IMG/VR virus record: IMGVR_UViG_3300049717_000050
Location: 1-44,018 of that record
Reading direction: 5' to 3' (one strand)
Length of the DNA stretch: 44,018 bases
From: a virus
Positions within the stretch are counted from its first letter, which is position 1, and each line of letters begins with the position of its first letter. The notes beneath the pieces are model-generated. The model saw only the letters and a list, made by a program, of their open reading frames with translations, ran no database searches and had not been told where the DNA came from. Shown here piece after piece: positions 31,865 to 39,457 of this stretch. The position numbers and the translations under genes were made by a program.

Positions 31865-34206
31865 GGCAGCCCCCCGTAATCACGCACGATGAGGGATACG
31901 CTGTACGGATGAGAGTCGCAGCCGTGATAACCAGACGCGTCTGTCTCAATCGCTTGGACGTATATGTCGTGTGCCCCACTGGTTGCCAATGTGGTTGCTT
32001 GCACGGGTAGGGTGACAGAAACAGGTTGACTCGGCACATACGACGGGGTGACCGGAGAACCACAGGAATTGAACCCCATTGAGACTTGCGTGGTGTCGAG
32101 AAGGATTCTAAGGCAGCAAAACGTTGCCGGCGTCGAGCCTGTGAAAGACGGTGCCTGCAATGTCGCGACTGCCGAGATGTCAAAAACGCTAGACGATGTA
32201 TCCGAGAAATGGAGCGATGCGATATTCGTCCAGCTTGTACCGACGGACACCCCTGACGACGATATACTGCTGTACACGCCTTTTACGTTGAACGAGTACC
32301 CTTTCGCCACCGCGCCCAGCGTGCTCCCGCTCGGGCAGTTGTAGCCGTCGCTCCTGCAATCGCTCGCCGCGTGCCCTGTCGTGTTGCCGCTGCTGTCGAT
32401 GTTGGTGCCGTAAACGTAGGAGCCAGTCGATTGAATTACTCCAGTTGCTGTCACTCCGCCGCCGCTCGCCGCGTTCAAAGTCACCTTCGTGTCGTTGGTC
32501 TGAAAGACGTCGGACTTGAATGTGCCGTTCATCGCAACTGTAGAACCGGAGACAGCTAGCGGCGAATCCGTGAGCGATGTTGAACCGTTGGCCACGGGGA
32601 TTTTTCCGCTTGTAAGTCCCGCCGTGCTAACGTTGCCGCCGCTTCCAGCCGGCGTGGAGCAAGTAACACCGCTCGTTGTCGTTGCCGATGCGTATTGACC
32701 TGCAGGACACGTGCCCGGCACCGCTCCTCCAAGTGCCGCTGCCGTTGGACAATTCCCGGTATTCTGCTGGCACACGGCGACCCCATTGGCGTAGATGGTA
32801 CCCGTGACTGACTCGAATCCAGCGACATACACATTGCTCCCCGAGTAGGTCATCGGGCCGTTGACCACGGTGCCGGATGCGTTGAACGCGGCGAAGTTGC
32901 CGACGCTGCAAGTTCCTCCGCACCCGATGGCTCCGACGTCGGCATAGTTGAGCACCGGGTTAATGGAGATCGCGTAACCGTTCACCGAATTGGTTACTGT
33001 TGCGGTCGCCGTGGTGGTCGACGTGCGGACCAACGTGCAGTTTCGACTTAGTGGGCAAGATGTACCTGTGCCCGTAGATGTGTCGGTGCTCGTGTCTGTT
33101 CCTGTTCGGTAGGCGAAGGCGTAATCACCGCCAGAAGCTCCAACGGCAGTCGTAGCGTACAGGTCGTCAGACGCGTGCGTCTGTGCTGGGTGAACATGGT
33201 TGGACTGCGCTGGCACTTGCGACGTTCCAGGCGATGCCGTGCCTGCCGCGAGCGGATTAATCGCGCTGAATCCCGACCACGGCGCGCTGACGTACGTAGG
33301 CGTTGCCCCACCATAGCCTATCGTGAGGTTGTTGGTGCTGGACGAAGACGCATACAGTTTCACAACAAGACTGTCAGTCAATGGGGCGCTGCTAAAGTAG
33401 CTACTGGCAGAAGTCGCTACGATGTCTTGCCTGTAAACGCTGCCCACCGCAACGGTCACGGTTGGGCTGGTCGCAATAACAGTACTCCCAGCGGTCACTG
33501 TAAAGTAAACGCTAGCCGGAGTGCTCGCCATTCCCGCCCACAGGGAAAACCTGTAGCTACCAGCCGGCCACTGTATGATATTTGGCGCGGATGCGAAAAA
33601 TTGATCCACCACCGCGGAAGACGAAGTCACAGAAACTGAATCCGATGCTGTCCCGCTGTTACTGGAAGGGGCCATAGGCCACGTGCCGAAGAAAGGGTTA
33701 AACGGATAGTAGATCGTCCTCGGCGACTCCATGCCGATGCCGATGTCCGTAGTCGCTTTCGTCACCGTGCATGTCACTGGCTGCGCGGAAGTCTGGTAGA
33801 GCGTCCCCGTGCTGGTCGCCGTCGCCGTGCTTGTCGTCGTGTCGGTCTTGCCAGCGCAGGCCATGCCGGTGGGGGTGACGAAGGGCATGGGCGGAACCTG
33901 TGCCGTCGGAAGCCTGCCGTTGGTATCCAAGATCGGGCACCCGCCCGCTGTGTTGGTGCAGACGTCCGACGACATGATCTGCACTATCGAGCACGCCGGC
34001 CACGACACGGGCGATCCCTGGGCGGGGAGCTGGACCGAGATGCCGGGGGCTTGGGAGCACCAGAGCTTACTGGTCGTGGCGTCGAGGTACGCTGGGCCGT
34101 AGTCGCCGCTCGTGCCGTCGTTGCCGGTGGTGACGGTCTCGGCCGAAGCCGCGTAGCCGACGACCAGCGAAGCGAGAGTGAGGAGTGCGATGCGAATCTT
34201 GTTCAT
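31861..34206 (-). CDS. Large Ser/Thr/Gly-rich fibre-like protein with Sec signal peptide
   Basis: 781 residues from ATG 34206. It begins with a clear signal peptide (MNKIRIALLTLASLVVGYAASA, cleavage after Ala22), which is unusual for a virion protein. The rest is low-charge, Ser/Thr/Gly-rich with fibre-like repeats, an SNHVHPAQTHASDD segment known from phage fibres, and Cys pairs (GCGGTCSVGN, CRSDGYNCPSG). It could be a fibre with a signal-like N-terminus or a truly exported adhesin-like protein. Confidence 0.6.
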   Translation of the reverse strand: MNKIRIALLTLASLVVGYAASAETVTTGNDGTSGDYGPAYLDATTSKLWCSQAPGISVQLPAQGSPVSWPACSIVQIMSSDVCTNTAGGCPILDTNGRLPTAQVPPMPFVTPTGMACAGKTDTTTSTATATSTGTLYQTSAQPVTCTVTKATTDIGIGMESPRTIYYPFNPFFGTWPMAPSSNSGTASDSVSVTSSSAVVDQFFASAPNIIQWPAGSYRFSLWAGMASTPASVYFTVTAGSTVIATSPTVTVAVGSVYRQDIVATSASSYFSSAPLTDSLVVKLYASSSSTNNLTIGYGGATPTYVSAPWSGFSAINPLAAGTASPGTSQVPAQSNHVHPAQTHASDDLYATTAVGASGGDYAFAYRTGTDTSTDTSTGTGTSCPLSRNCTLVRTSTTTATATVTNSVNGYAISINPVLNYADVGAIGCGGTCSVGNFAAFNASGTVVNGPMTYSGSNVYVAGFESVTGTIYANGVAVCQQNTGNCPTAAALGGAVPGTCPAGQYASATTTSGVTCSTPAGSGGNVSTAGLTSGKIPVANGSTSLTDSPLAVSGSTVAMNGTFKSDVFQTNDTKVTLNAASGGGVTATGVIQSTGSYVYGTNIDSSGNTTGHAASDCRSDGYNCPSGSTLGAVAKGYSFNVKGVYSSISSSGVSVGTSWTNIASLHFSDTSSSVFDISAVATLQAPSFTGSTPATFCCLRILLDTTQVSMGFNSCGSPVTPSYVPSQPVSVTLPVQATTLATSGAHDIYVQAIETDASGYHGCDSHPYSVSLIVRDYGGLP

Positions 34207-34211
34207 GGTCG

Positions 34212-36002
34212 TTACCCCTGCTGCATTTCCTTGAGTAGCCACATCCCAGACGAGCCGAGGTCTGGTCGAAAGCGGAACGTGACGGTGGCACCCGCGCGCA
34301 CGTTGGCCACCTGGTACGTCGCGAACGTTCCCTTGTACGTGCGGATCGGCATGTCCGTTCCCATCACCGTCTGGTCGCTGCGAATCGCGCACGCGACGGC
34401 GAAGTAAACCTCAAGCACGCCGTTCGCTGGCCACCCGCTGGCGTTGATGGCGTCGAGGTCTGCGCTCGCCGCGGTCACGTTGGCGAATGAGCCGTATGGC
34501 ACCGCCGGCATCACGCCACTGGTAATGGTGACGTCCGTCTTGGTGTCAGGGCTGATGGCCTTCGTGGGGTGCTGGTCGGCGACGTCGCGTCCAGACAGGT
34601 GCCCGTGCACGCCGTCGCTCGCGCCACTGACCGGCATCGCGAACGGAAACGTGATTTTGTTACCGCGCAACGGTCCGTTGTAGCTGATGCCCATCGTGAC
34701 GGGCGAGATGCTGTTCGTGTGGATGTAGAAGTTGGCCTTCAGCCGGCGCGTTGAATCGAACGTATACGGGCTAGACAGCGGCGAGCCGACGAAGTGAAGA
34801 GGCTCCGGGCGCGAGCCAGACGCCGTGACGGGAGGAGAATCGACTATCAGAATGACGGCGTTTCCGTTGTCCACGTCGATGAGCTTCAGGCGAAGCATTG
34901 CGACGGTTCCCGGATCCATGCCAGAGGCAGCGGCCGATTCGATGTCAACCGTGTACGGGCCTACCGCAAGCTCGGACACGCCAGGCGTTCCAGCCAGCGT
35001 AATGAACGAGAGAGGGAACTGGGTGTCGTCGAAGCCTCCGAGGCCGGCGCCACTGGTCACGCCCATGTCGAGGTAATCCGTCAGAGCGCCTTCGCTAGTG
35101 AGCTGTGGGCCGGTGAGCAGCTCCCACTTCTCGTCGGAAGCTGGGATGGCGCCGGCGGTCCTCGACCAACTGACGAACGTGGTTCGAAGCACGAACGCGC
35201 CGGTGTTCTCGAAGGTGAAGTAGCCGCCTCCGAATAGGGTGCCATTCTCGACGGCGAACTGCATCCCGTGCGTCCACGCTGATGAGTAGGACAGCTCCGG
35301 GTCAAGGTGCATGCGCGCGTAGGTGGAGACGCCAATGTAGGCGTCAAAGTACGGTTCCCAGTGAAAGCCAACGTCGTCGATGATCCAGACGAGCTGATAG
35401 GGCTCCTCGAATCCCGTCACAGACGTGTCGCCCTGGTAGTAAGCGATTACGCGCTTGCCAACGAGAGGAGAAGTCTCACCACGAGGAGGGGTCACGATTA
35501 CCCCGTCGAACCAAGAGTCAGGAATCGCCCCAGTCACATCCCTTTGCATGACCCCTGGGGAAATCTCGGCAAAGTCAGCCTCGAACATAGGGGTGTTCGA
35601 GTGAGGAGTGTGCGGCCCAAGGAACGCGCAGTACACGTCCCCGCGAAAGAGTGAGGCGCCAACCTTGGCAGTGTAGAGAGTTCCGGTGGCCGTCGTAGTT
35701 GGTGGCGGGATAGGAGGTGTGGTGACAGGGTTTGCCGAGAATACGAGCTGGCGCGCACCTGGTGGTCCGATCTTGGTGATGGTGACGCCGGCTCCTTGGA
35801 TGAGCTTCAGCTCGGCGACGCCTGGGACGTCGTCCTTGTCGACCCCGAGTTTGCCGAGGTACTTCACAGCCCAGTTGATCCAGCGGTAGACCTGCTGGAA
35901 GAAGGTGTAGCCCTCCTTGTGAAGCCAAGGGACGAGCGACTTCTGGTCAGGCACCCTATCCGAGATGGGCTGCTGGATCTTCCTGCGCTGCCAGATGGCC
36001 AC
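34212..36002 (-). CDS. Large tail/fibre protein
   Basis: 596 residues from GTG 36002, which overlaps the preceding TAG by one base. The N-terminal GYTFFQQVYRWINWAVKYLG and VAELKLIQGAGVTITKIGPP form a virion-attachment-like region, followed by beta-rich modules (HMQFAVENGTLFGGGYFTFE-type, GMSISYNG-type). The position upstream of another fibre-like gene suggests a tail or baseplate-like component. No named family. Confidence 0.55.
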   Translation of the reverse strand: MAIWQRRKIQQPISDRVPDQKSLVPWLHKEGYTFFQQVYRWINWAVKYLGKLGVDKDDVPGVAELKLIQGAGVTITKIGPPGARQLVFSANPVTTPPIPPPTTTATGTLYTAKVGASLFRGDVYCAFLGPHTPHSNTPMFEADFAEISPGVMQRDVTGAIPDSWFDGVIVTPPRGETSPLVGKRVIAYYQGDTSVTGFEEPYQLVWIIDDVGFHWEPYFDAYIGVSTYARMHLDPELSYSSAWTHGMQFAVENGTLFGGGYFTFENTGAFVLRTTFVSWSRTAGAIPASDEKWELLTGPQLTSEGALTDYLDMGVTSGAGLGGFDDTQFPLSFITLAGTPGVSELAVGPYTVDIESAAASGMDPGTVAMLRLKLIDVDNGNAVILIVDSPPVTASGSRPEPLHFVGSPLSSPYTFDSTRRLKANFYIHTNSISPVTMGISYNGPLRGNKITFPFAMPVSGASDGVHGHLSGRDVADQHPTKAISPDTKTDVTITSGVMPAVPYGSFANVTAASADLDAINASGWPANGVLEVYFAVACAIRSDQTVMGTDMPIRTYKGTFATYQVANVRAGATVTFRFRPDLGSSGMWLLKEMQQG

Positions 36003-36379
36003 TACTTGTCCTCTTCGGGCGCCGTCACGTCGAGCGTTGGGTAGACCTTCTTCTCCATGATGTGCAGAACGTACCCGGCGACAGGTGGCAGCTCGCCTCC
36101 GCGCATGCCTGCAATCTTCTGGGCTGTCTCGATTCGCTTGTAGTGCTCCATCAGGTAGATAGGCACGTTGCGAGTCGAGCACATGGCATCGCAGTGCAGG
36201 TTCCACTCGGCGTCCTTCATCCACGGGGGGCGAATGAGGTTGCCCATCTCGTCGCGCGGTATCGTGTGGGTCTTGCCTGCGACCTCGACAACGTTGGCGG
36301 ACGCCGCGACCATGCGGCCGAAGCGCTGAGCGACCTGCTGCTCTGGAACGGTGGCTAGGTCAGTCGTCGCCATGGTCAC
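36002..36379 (-). CDS. Hypothetical late-block protein
   Basis: 125 residues from GTG 36379; ATG 36373 is also possible. It includes HTIPRDEMGNLIRPPWMKDA and MEHYKRIETAQKIAGMRGGE. The mixed helical protein has no recognised domain. It is tightly packed between neighbours on both sides. A small terminase role can be considered because none is seen elsewhere, but nothing in the sequence shows it. Confidence 0.5.
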   Translation of the reverse strand: MTMATTDLATVPEQQVAQRFGRMVAASANVVEVAGKTHTIPRDEMGNLIRPPWMKDAEWNLHCDAMCSTRNVPIYLMEHYKRIETAQKIAGMRGGELPPVAGYVLHIMEKKVYPTLDVTAPEEDK

Positions 36380-36546
36380 ACTGCCGGTGGAAACAGCCCC
36401 GCCCTACGCATGCTTTCTTTCATGGCGTCACGCTCTTCCTTGTCACGTACAGGCGATAACGACTCTTTGTCTTTCCTCCCGAACGTCTCATCCCAACCGT
36501 GCCGGTAGTTCTCATTGGGCAACTGTGACCTGATGGGCTCACTCAT
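36376..36546 (-). CDS. Small charged protein
   Basis: 56 residues from ATG 36546, very polar, reading MSEPIRSQLPNENYRHGWDE and then FGRKDKESLSPVRDKEERDA. It shares the MSEP start with the 28987-29628 protein. It is separated from the divergent transglycosylase gene by 44 bases. No domain recognised. Confidence 0.5.
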   Translation of the reverse strand: MSEPIRSQLPNENYRHGWDETFGRKDKESLSPVRDKEERDAMKESMRRAGLFPPAV

Positions 36547-36590
36547 GGTCCCATGTTGCCAGAAACCCACGCATCGGGCAATACTACCGC

Positions 36591-37019
36591 ATGGGCTTCT
36601 GGAGAATCCTGCTGGTGTTCCTAGGTCTCGCACTTGGACTCACCCACTGCGAAGGCCCAGCTCGAGCTGACCAGACCGACCGTGAGCTACCTCGTCTCTG
36701 CGGCCGGCGTGGGCTCGACGTCGCCGACCTTGTCCGCTTCGAGGCCAGGCACCACCTGCTCCACCCCGTGTTGCTCGCCCGCGTCGTCGCTAGCGAGTCC
36801 ACCTGCCGCGTCGATGCCGACAGCGGTCATGGAGACCTCGGACTCGGACAGGTTCGTCTCGGCGGCAGCGCTGCCAGAGGCCACGGGCGCCTCGACCTGC
36901 TCAACCCCGCTATAAACCTGCACCTGGCTGCCGCTCACCTCGATAGGCTTCTCCTCCTGTGCGGGAGCTGGCACGGCGCCCTCCGCGTCTACCGTGGCCA
37001 CAGGTACTGCTTCCGGTAG
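36591..37019 (+). CDS. Exported lytic transglycosylase (SLT-like)
   Basis: 142 residues with a signal peptide ending ARA (cleavage after residue 26). The catalytic domain shows LLARVVASESTC with Glu69 as the likely acid/base, GHGDLGLGQV (80-88), NPAINLHLAAAHL and CGSWHGALRVYRG, all features of SLT-fold murein transglycosylases. It would cut peptidoglycan from the periplasm, at entry or lysis. The gene runs against the late block and its last 333 bases are antisense to the 36687-37247 reading frame. Confidence 0.8.
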   Translation: MGFWRILLVFLGLALGLTHCEGPARADQTDRELPRLCGRRGLDVADLVRFEARHHLLHPVLLARVVASESTCRVDADSGHGDLGLGQVRLGGSAARGHGRLDLLNPAINLHLAAAHLDRLLLLCGSWHGALRVYRGHRYCFR

Positions 37020-37247
37020 ACCCGACAACATCACCTCCACCTCGTCCAGCGACACCCCGTCAGGCCACGCCCCCATCAGCGCATACTCACGCGCCAGCTT
37101 CATCGGCAGCTTCGCCATGTCCCCGATTACTAGCCACGCCTCCACAGGGTCTGGCGACTCCAGGCTCGCCTCCTCGTGCTCTATCCAGATGGGCCTGTTC
37201 GTCCTCGGGTCTCCAGTCAGCAGCTTCAGCTGTCTACGTATGCTCAT
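36687..37247 (-). CDS. Hypothetical protein antisense to the transglycosylase
   Basis: 186 residues from ATG 37247, with GAGG five bases upstream. The first 80 residues (RRQLKLLTGDPRTNRPIWIE, DPVEAWLVIGDMAKLPMKLA, REYALMGAWPDGVSLDEVEV) look like a normal protein. The last 110 are acidic and low-complexity (GSAAAETNLSESEVSMTAVG), and this is the part that lies over the transglycosylase gene. The N-terminal part is probably genuine; the tail may be real or only an open shadow. Confidence 0.5.
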   Translation of the reverse strand: MSIRRQLKLLTGDPRTNRPIWIEHEEASLESPDPVEAWLVIGDMAKLPMKLAREYALMGAWPDGVSLDEVEVMLSGLPEAVPVATVDAEGAVPAPAQEEKPIEVSGSQVQVYSGVEQVEAPVASGSAAAETNLSESEVSMTAVGIDAAGGLASDDAGEQHGVEQVVPGLEADKVGDVEPTPAAETR

Positions 37248-37327
37248 GTTCACCTCGCACGCACGATACCAGAGATTCCGTGACCGACTGAGCCAAAATG
37301 TCCGATGCCAGATTCCGGGGAGAGACG

Positions 37328-37666
37328 CTATAGCGCCGGTTTCGACGGTGGCCGGTCCAGCCCGGTACCCCCTCCCGTGTGTGTTAGGTTGCGCGTGCTG
37401 TCAGCCAGGCGCCGCGCCTCCAGCCTGGCCCGTTCACGGCACCGCTGGTTGGCGGCGCGGTCCACCAGGCGCGGGAGCATGTGGTCTATCAGGGTCACGG
37501 CATCGGTGCAGGTCAGGTAGGCCGGACTCGCGGACAGGGTCGCTCTGCCTGCGAGCGGAGCCCGTATCACTGTAAGACCCGAGTCCTTCGCCCAGCTCAC
37601 CACGGTAGGGTTGCTCACGCCCAGCATCCTAGCCAGGCTCGCCACGCGTATCAGGTTGCACAGCAT
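37328..37666 (-). CDS. Small helix-turn-helix DNA-binding protein
   Basis: 112 residues. RVASLARMLGVSNPTVVSWA (residues 7-26) followed by KDSGLTVIR matches a MerR/excisionase-type HTH with the first wing. The rest is basic and ends in a disordered tail. It is the only recognisable transcription regulator in the window and lies 50 bases from an inverted repeat (37716) related to the four dispersed sites. It is the best candidate repressor or switch protein, by position only. Confidence 0.65.
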   Translation of the reverse strand: MLCNLIRVASLARMLGVSNPTVVSWAKDSGLTVIRAPLAGRATLSASPAYLTCTDAVTLIDHMLPRLVDRAANQRCRERARLEARRLADSTRNLTHTGGGTGLDRPPSKPAL

Positions 37667-37715
37667 GGCCAGAGTGTACCACGGCGGCTTCTAGAGTAGG
37701 AATGACGCTGTCGGT

Positions 37716-37741
37716 AATTAAGTTATATTTGTTACTTAATT
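37716..37741. promoter_or_regulatory. Inverted repeat upstream of HTH gene, overlapping a -10 candidate
   Basis: AATTAAGT (37716-37723) and ACTTAATT (37734-37741) are perfect 8-bp arms around a 10-base centre. The outer arms match the AATTA/TTAATT flanks of the dispersed 15-bp repeats, and GTTACTTAATT is shared exactly with sites 2 and 3. Rightward ATGACG (37702-37707), 16 bases before TATATT (37724-37729), is a promoter candidate that a protein bound here would block. Confidence 0.55.
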
Positions 37742-37804
37742 GGGTTGCGCCTAAGTGTGCGAAACCATTAGAACCGTGTAGGTGCATGTCGTGCGTAATG
37801 TTAA

Positions 37805-37878
37805 CGGAAACCCGGCTTTTTCGGGTATTGTTTCCGAGTCCGACATGTAGTTATTGAGTTAGCGTTTCCGGGTCCGAC
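37805..37878. repeat. Nested hairpin and 15-bp direct repeats
   Basis: CGGAAAC (37805-37811) pairs with GTTTCCG (37830-37836) around an inner CCCG/CGGG stem with a T-rich loop. GTTTCCGAGTCCGAC (37830-37844) is repeated as GTTTCCGGGTCCGAC at 37864-37878, 34 bases on. These could be protein-binding iterons of an origin or promoter region. Confidence 0.45.
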
Positions 37879-38005
37879 TGACTGGCGAGCACTTCTCGTG
37901 GCCTGACCTGAAGGGAATCCACGACACCGCAGTCATAGTGATTTCAGCTACTTACGAGGCAGTATATGAGGTAGCGCGGAGTCATCTCGGACCGGAGGGG
38001 AGCAG

Positions 38006-38025
38006 ACCGGAACGGACCGGAACGG
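38006..38025 (+). repeat. Tandem 10-bp repeat
   Basis: ACCGGAACGG occurs twice in tandem (38006-38015 and 38016-38025), with a related ACCGGAGGGG at 37991. It is short, but it adds to the iteron-like character of the control region. Confidence 0.4.
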
Positions 38026-38131
38026 AAGTACCGTGTCCATTGCGAGTCTCTTACCGAGTCTTCATTGCTTGTCTGTCTCATTGGCTATGCTCTTGTCTGG
38101 GTGAGTGGTGGGTTGATGGGCTTATGGCGTT

Positions 38132-38154
38132 GGGAGGGGCGTGGGGTCCGGGGG
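38132..38154 (+). promoter_or_regulatory. G-quadruplex motif
   Basis: Four G-runs of 3, 4, 4 and 5 separated by loops of 1, 3 and 3 bases lie on the plus strand in non-coding DNA. This satisfies the usual definition of a stable intramolecular quadruplex and could affect early transcription, replication or packaging. Confidence 0.5.
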
Positions 38155-38478
38155 TGCTTGGCCTAGTCCTGGTTTCGGCGTGGCTTGGGCAGTTGCGAGC
38201 CGGCCTTCTTCGTCGCTTGCCTGCCTACTCAAAATTGTCACCACTCCGCCGCGTAAACACTAGTCATTCCGCACACTTGCCACACGTGACACTTTTGGGC
38301 CTTCGCTTGGTGCCGTGTTTTGTCACTTTGGGAGTCCTCGGGTGGAAAAGAGCGCGAGAATCCTAGGGTTTCCGGTATTCCGGCTCTGGCATGCCGGCTG
38401 CATTAGCTATCAGTCATGGTAACGCAAACAAAGATAGAAGCTCTCGTGAACAAGACCAACCCAATCAGGAGTGAACCC

Positions 38479-38808
38479 ATGACCACCAAGCAAAAACTCG
38501 TTCTAGTCTGCGTCTTCGGCCTTATGTTCGGCCTAGCCTCTGCCATCCTCTTCAGCATCGCCGGCATGGCCCACGCTGAAGGCGTGACCGTCGTCAAGAA
38601 GGCAGACCTGCCGGCGCTCAAAGGCGGCAAGGCAAAGGCAAGCTCAAACCCGATCCCTACCTGCTTCGGTGGCTCTCGCGCCAAGCTAAGCGCGACTGAC
38701 GACCTCGTCAAAGAATGGGCCTCGACTCACGACAAGCACGAGTGTGCATCGGCCGCGCTGGTCTACGTGTGCCGAGCTGGCAAGAACCTTTCCGTGCGCT
38801 GCGAGTAG
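38479..38808 (+). CDS. Small exported or membrane-anchored protein
   Basis: 109 residues from ATG 38479, eight bases after AGGAG. The N-terminus LVLVCVFGLMFGLASAILFS-IAGMAHA is a signal peptide or anchor with an AHA cleavage site. The mature part is basic with three Cys (CFGG, CASAALVYVC, RCE). It is the first gene of the early block. No domain recognised. Confidence 0.55.
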   Translation: MTTKQKLVLVCVFGLMFGLASAILFSIAGMAHAEGVTVVKKADLPALKGGKAKASSNPIPTCFGGSRAKLSATDDLVKEWASTHDKHECASAALVYVCRAGKNLSVRCE

Positions 38809-38843
38809 CAGCACAACAACCCAACCAAACCAGGAGTGAACCC

Positions 38844-39143
38844 ATGAAGAAAACACCGAAACTGCCCTATGTAATCGTCCGTTGCACCCAAGCCGGCGTC
38901 CACGCTGGCGAGCTGGTCTCGCGCAAAGGCCAAGAGGTTGAGCTGCGAAATGCTCGTCGCCTCTGGTACTGGACAGGAGCCGCGTCTCTGTCCGAGCTGG
39001 CGGTTTACGGCAGCAAGACGCCGTCGACCTGCAAGTTTGCAGCGCTTGTTCCGAAGCACGAAATTCTGGACGCATGCGAGATCATCCACACTCAGCCGGC
39101 CGGCGAGAAGATGATCCGGGAGCAACCCGAATGGCGCGCGTAA
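38844..39143 (+). CDS. DUF6948-like protein
   Basis: 99 residues from ATG 38844. PYVIVRCTQAGVHAGELVSR, EVELRNARRLWYWTGAASLS and ELAVYGSKTPSTCKFA match my memory of the phage family DUF6948, which has no known function. It carries the same CAGGAGTGAACCC leader as the preceding gene, suggesting duplicated initiation regions. It overlaps the next gene by 13 bases. Confidence 0.65.
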   Translation: MKKTPKLPYVIVRCTQAGVHAGELVSRKGQEVELRNARRLWYWTGAASLSELAVYGSKTPSTCKFAALVPKHEILDACEIIHTQPAGEKMIREQPEWRA

Positions 39144-39379
39144 AAGTCTCGACGCCATCGGAGCGCACCACGATCCGCTACGGCTACGGCTCCGGCTACG
39201 GCTCCGGCTACGGCTCCATCATCGGCTACGGCTACGGCTCCGGCTACGGCTACAGCTACGGCTCCGGCGACGGCTCCGGCTCCGGCGACGGCTCCGGCTC
39301 CGGCGACGGCGACGGCTCCGGCGACGGCGAAGGCTCCGGCGACGGCGACGGCTCCAGCTCCGGCTCCGGCTACGGCTGA
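39131..39379 (+). CDS. Gly-Tyr / Gly-Asp / Gly-Ser repeat protein
   Basis: 82 residues. After a 17-residue head (MARVKVSTPSERTTIRYG) the protein is only Gly with Tyr, Ser, Asp and rare Glu or Ile: (GYGS)n blocks first, then GDGS blocks. The DNA is a hexamer-type repeat of GGCTAC, GGCTCC and GGCGAC. GGGAG precedes the ATG. The sequence changes from an aromatic, sticky-type part to an acidic part that could bind calcium. Phages carry similar uncharacterised repeats. Function unknown. Confidence 0.65.
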   Translation: MARVKVSTPSERTTIRYGYGSGYGSGYGSIIGYGYGSGYGYSYGSGDGSGSGDGSGSGDGDGSGDGEGSGDGDGSSSGSGYG

Positions 39380-39457
39380 GAAAGGCGAAACCGGCGCAGG
39401 CCGGTCTGCTCGGGCGGTTACCGAGCACTGAAGATGCCAACCGAAGGAGTTAACACC

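Larger units (their letters stand above)
37667..38478. other. Long non-coding control region
   Basis: About 810 bases without a convincing gene, between the leftward HTH gene and the rightward early genes. It contains an inverted repeat, a nested hairpin, two 15-bp direct repeats, a tandem 10-bp repeat and a G-quadruplex motif, each listed separately. A 142-codon open frame at 37938-38366 has no ribosome binding site and poor composition. A replication origin and the early promoter are the likeliest contents. Confidence 0.55.

Noticed and set aside
37326-37335. Perfect 10-bp palindrome CGCTATAGCG at the end of the HTH gene.
   Set aside because: It is short, unique in the window, and includes the stop codon; a chance palindrome of this size is not surprising.
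37938-38366. 142-codon open frame in the long control region.
   Set aside because: No ribosome binding site, unusual residue mix, and it covers the repeats and the G-quadruplex motif; non-coding is more likely.
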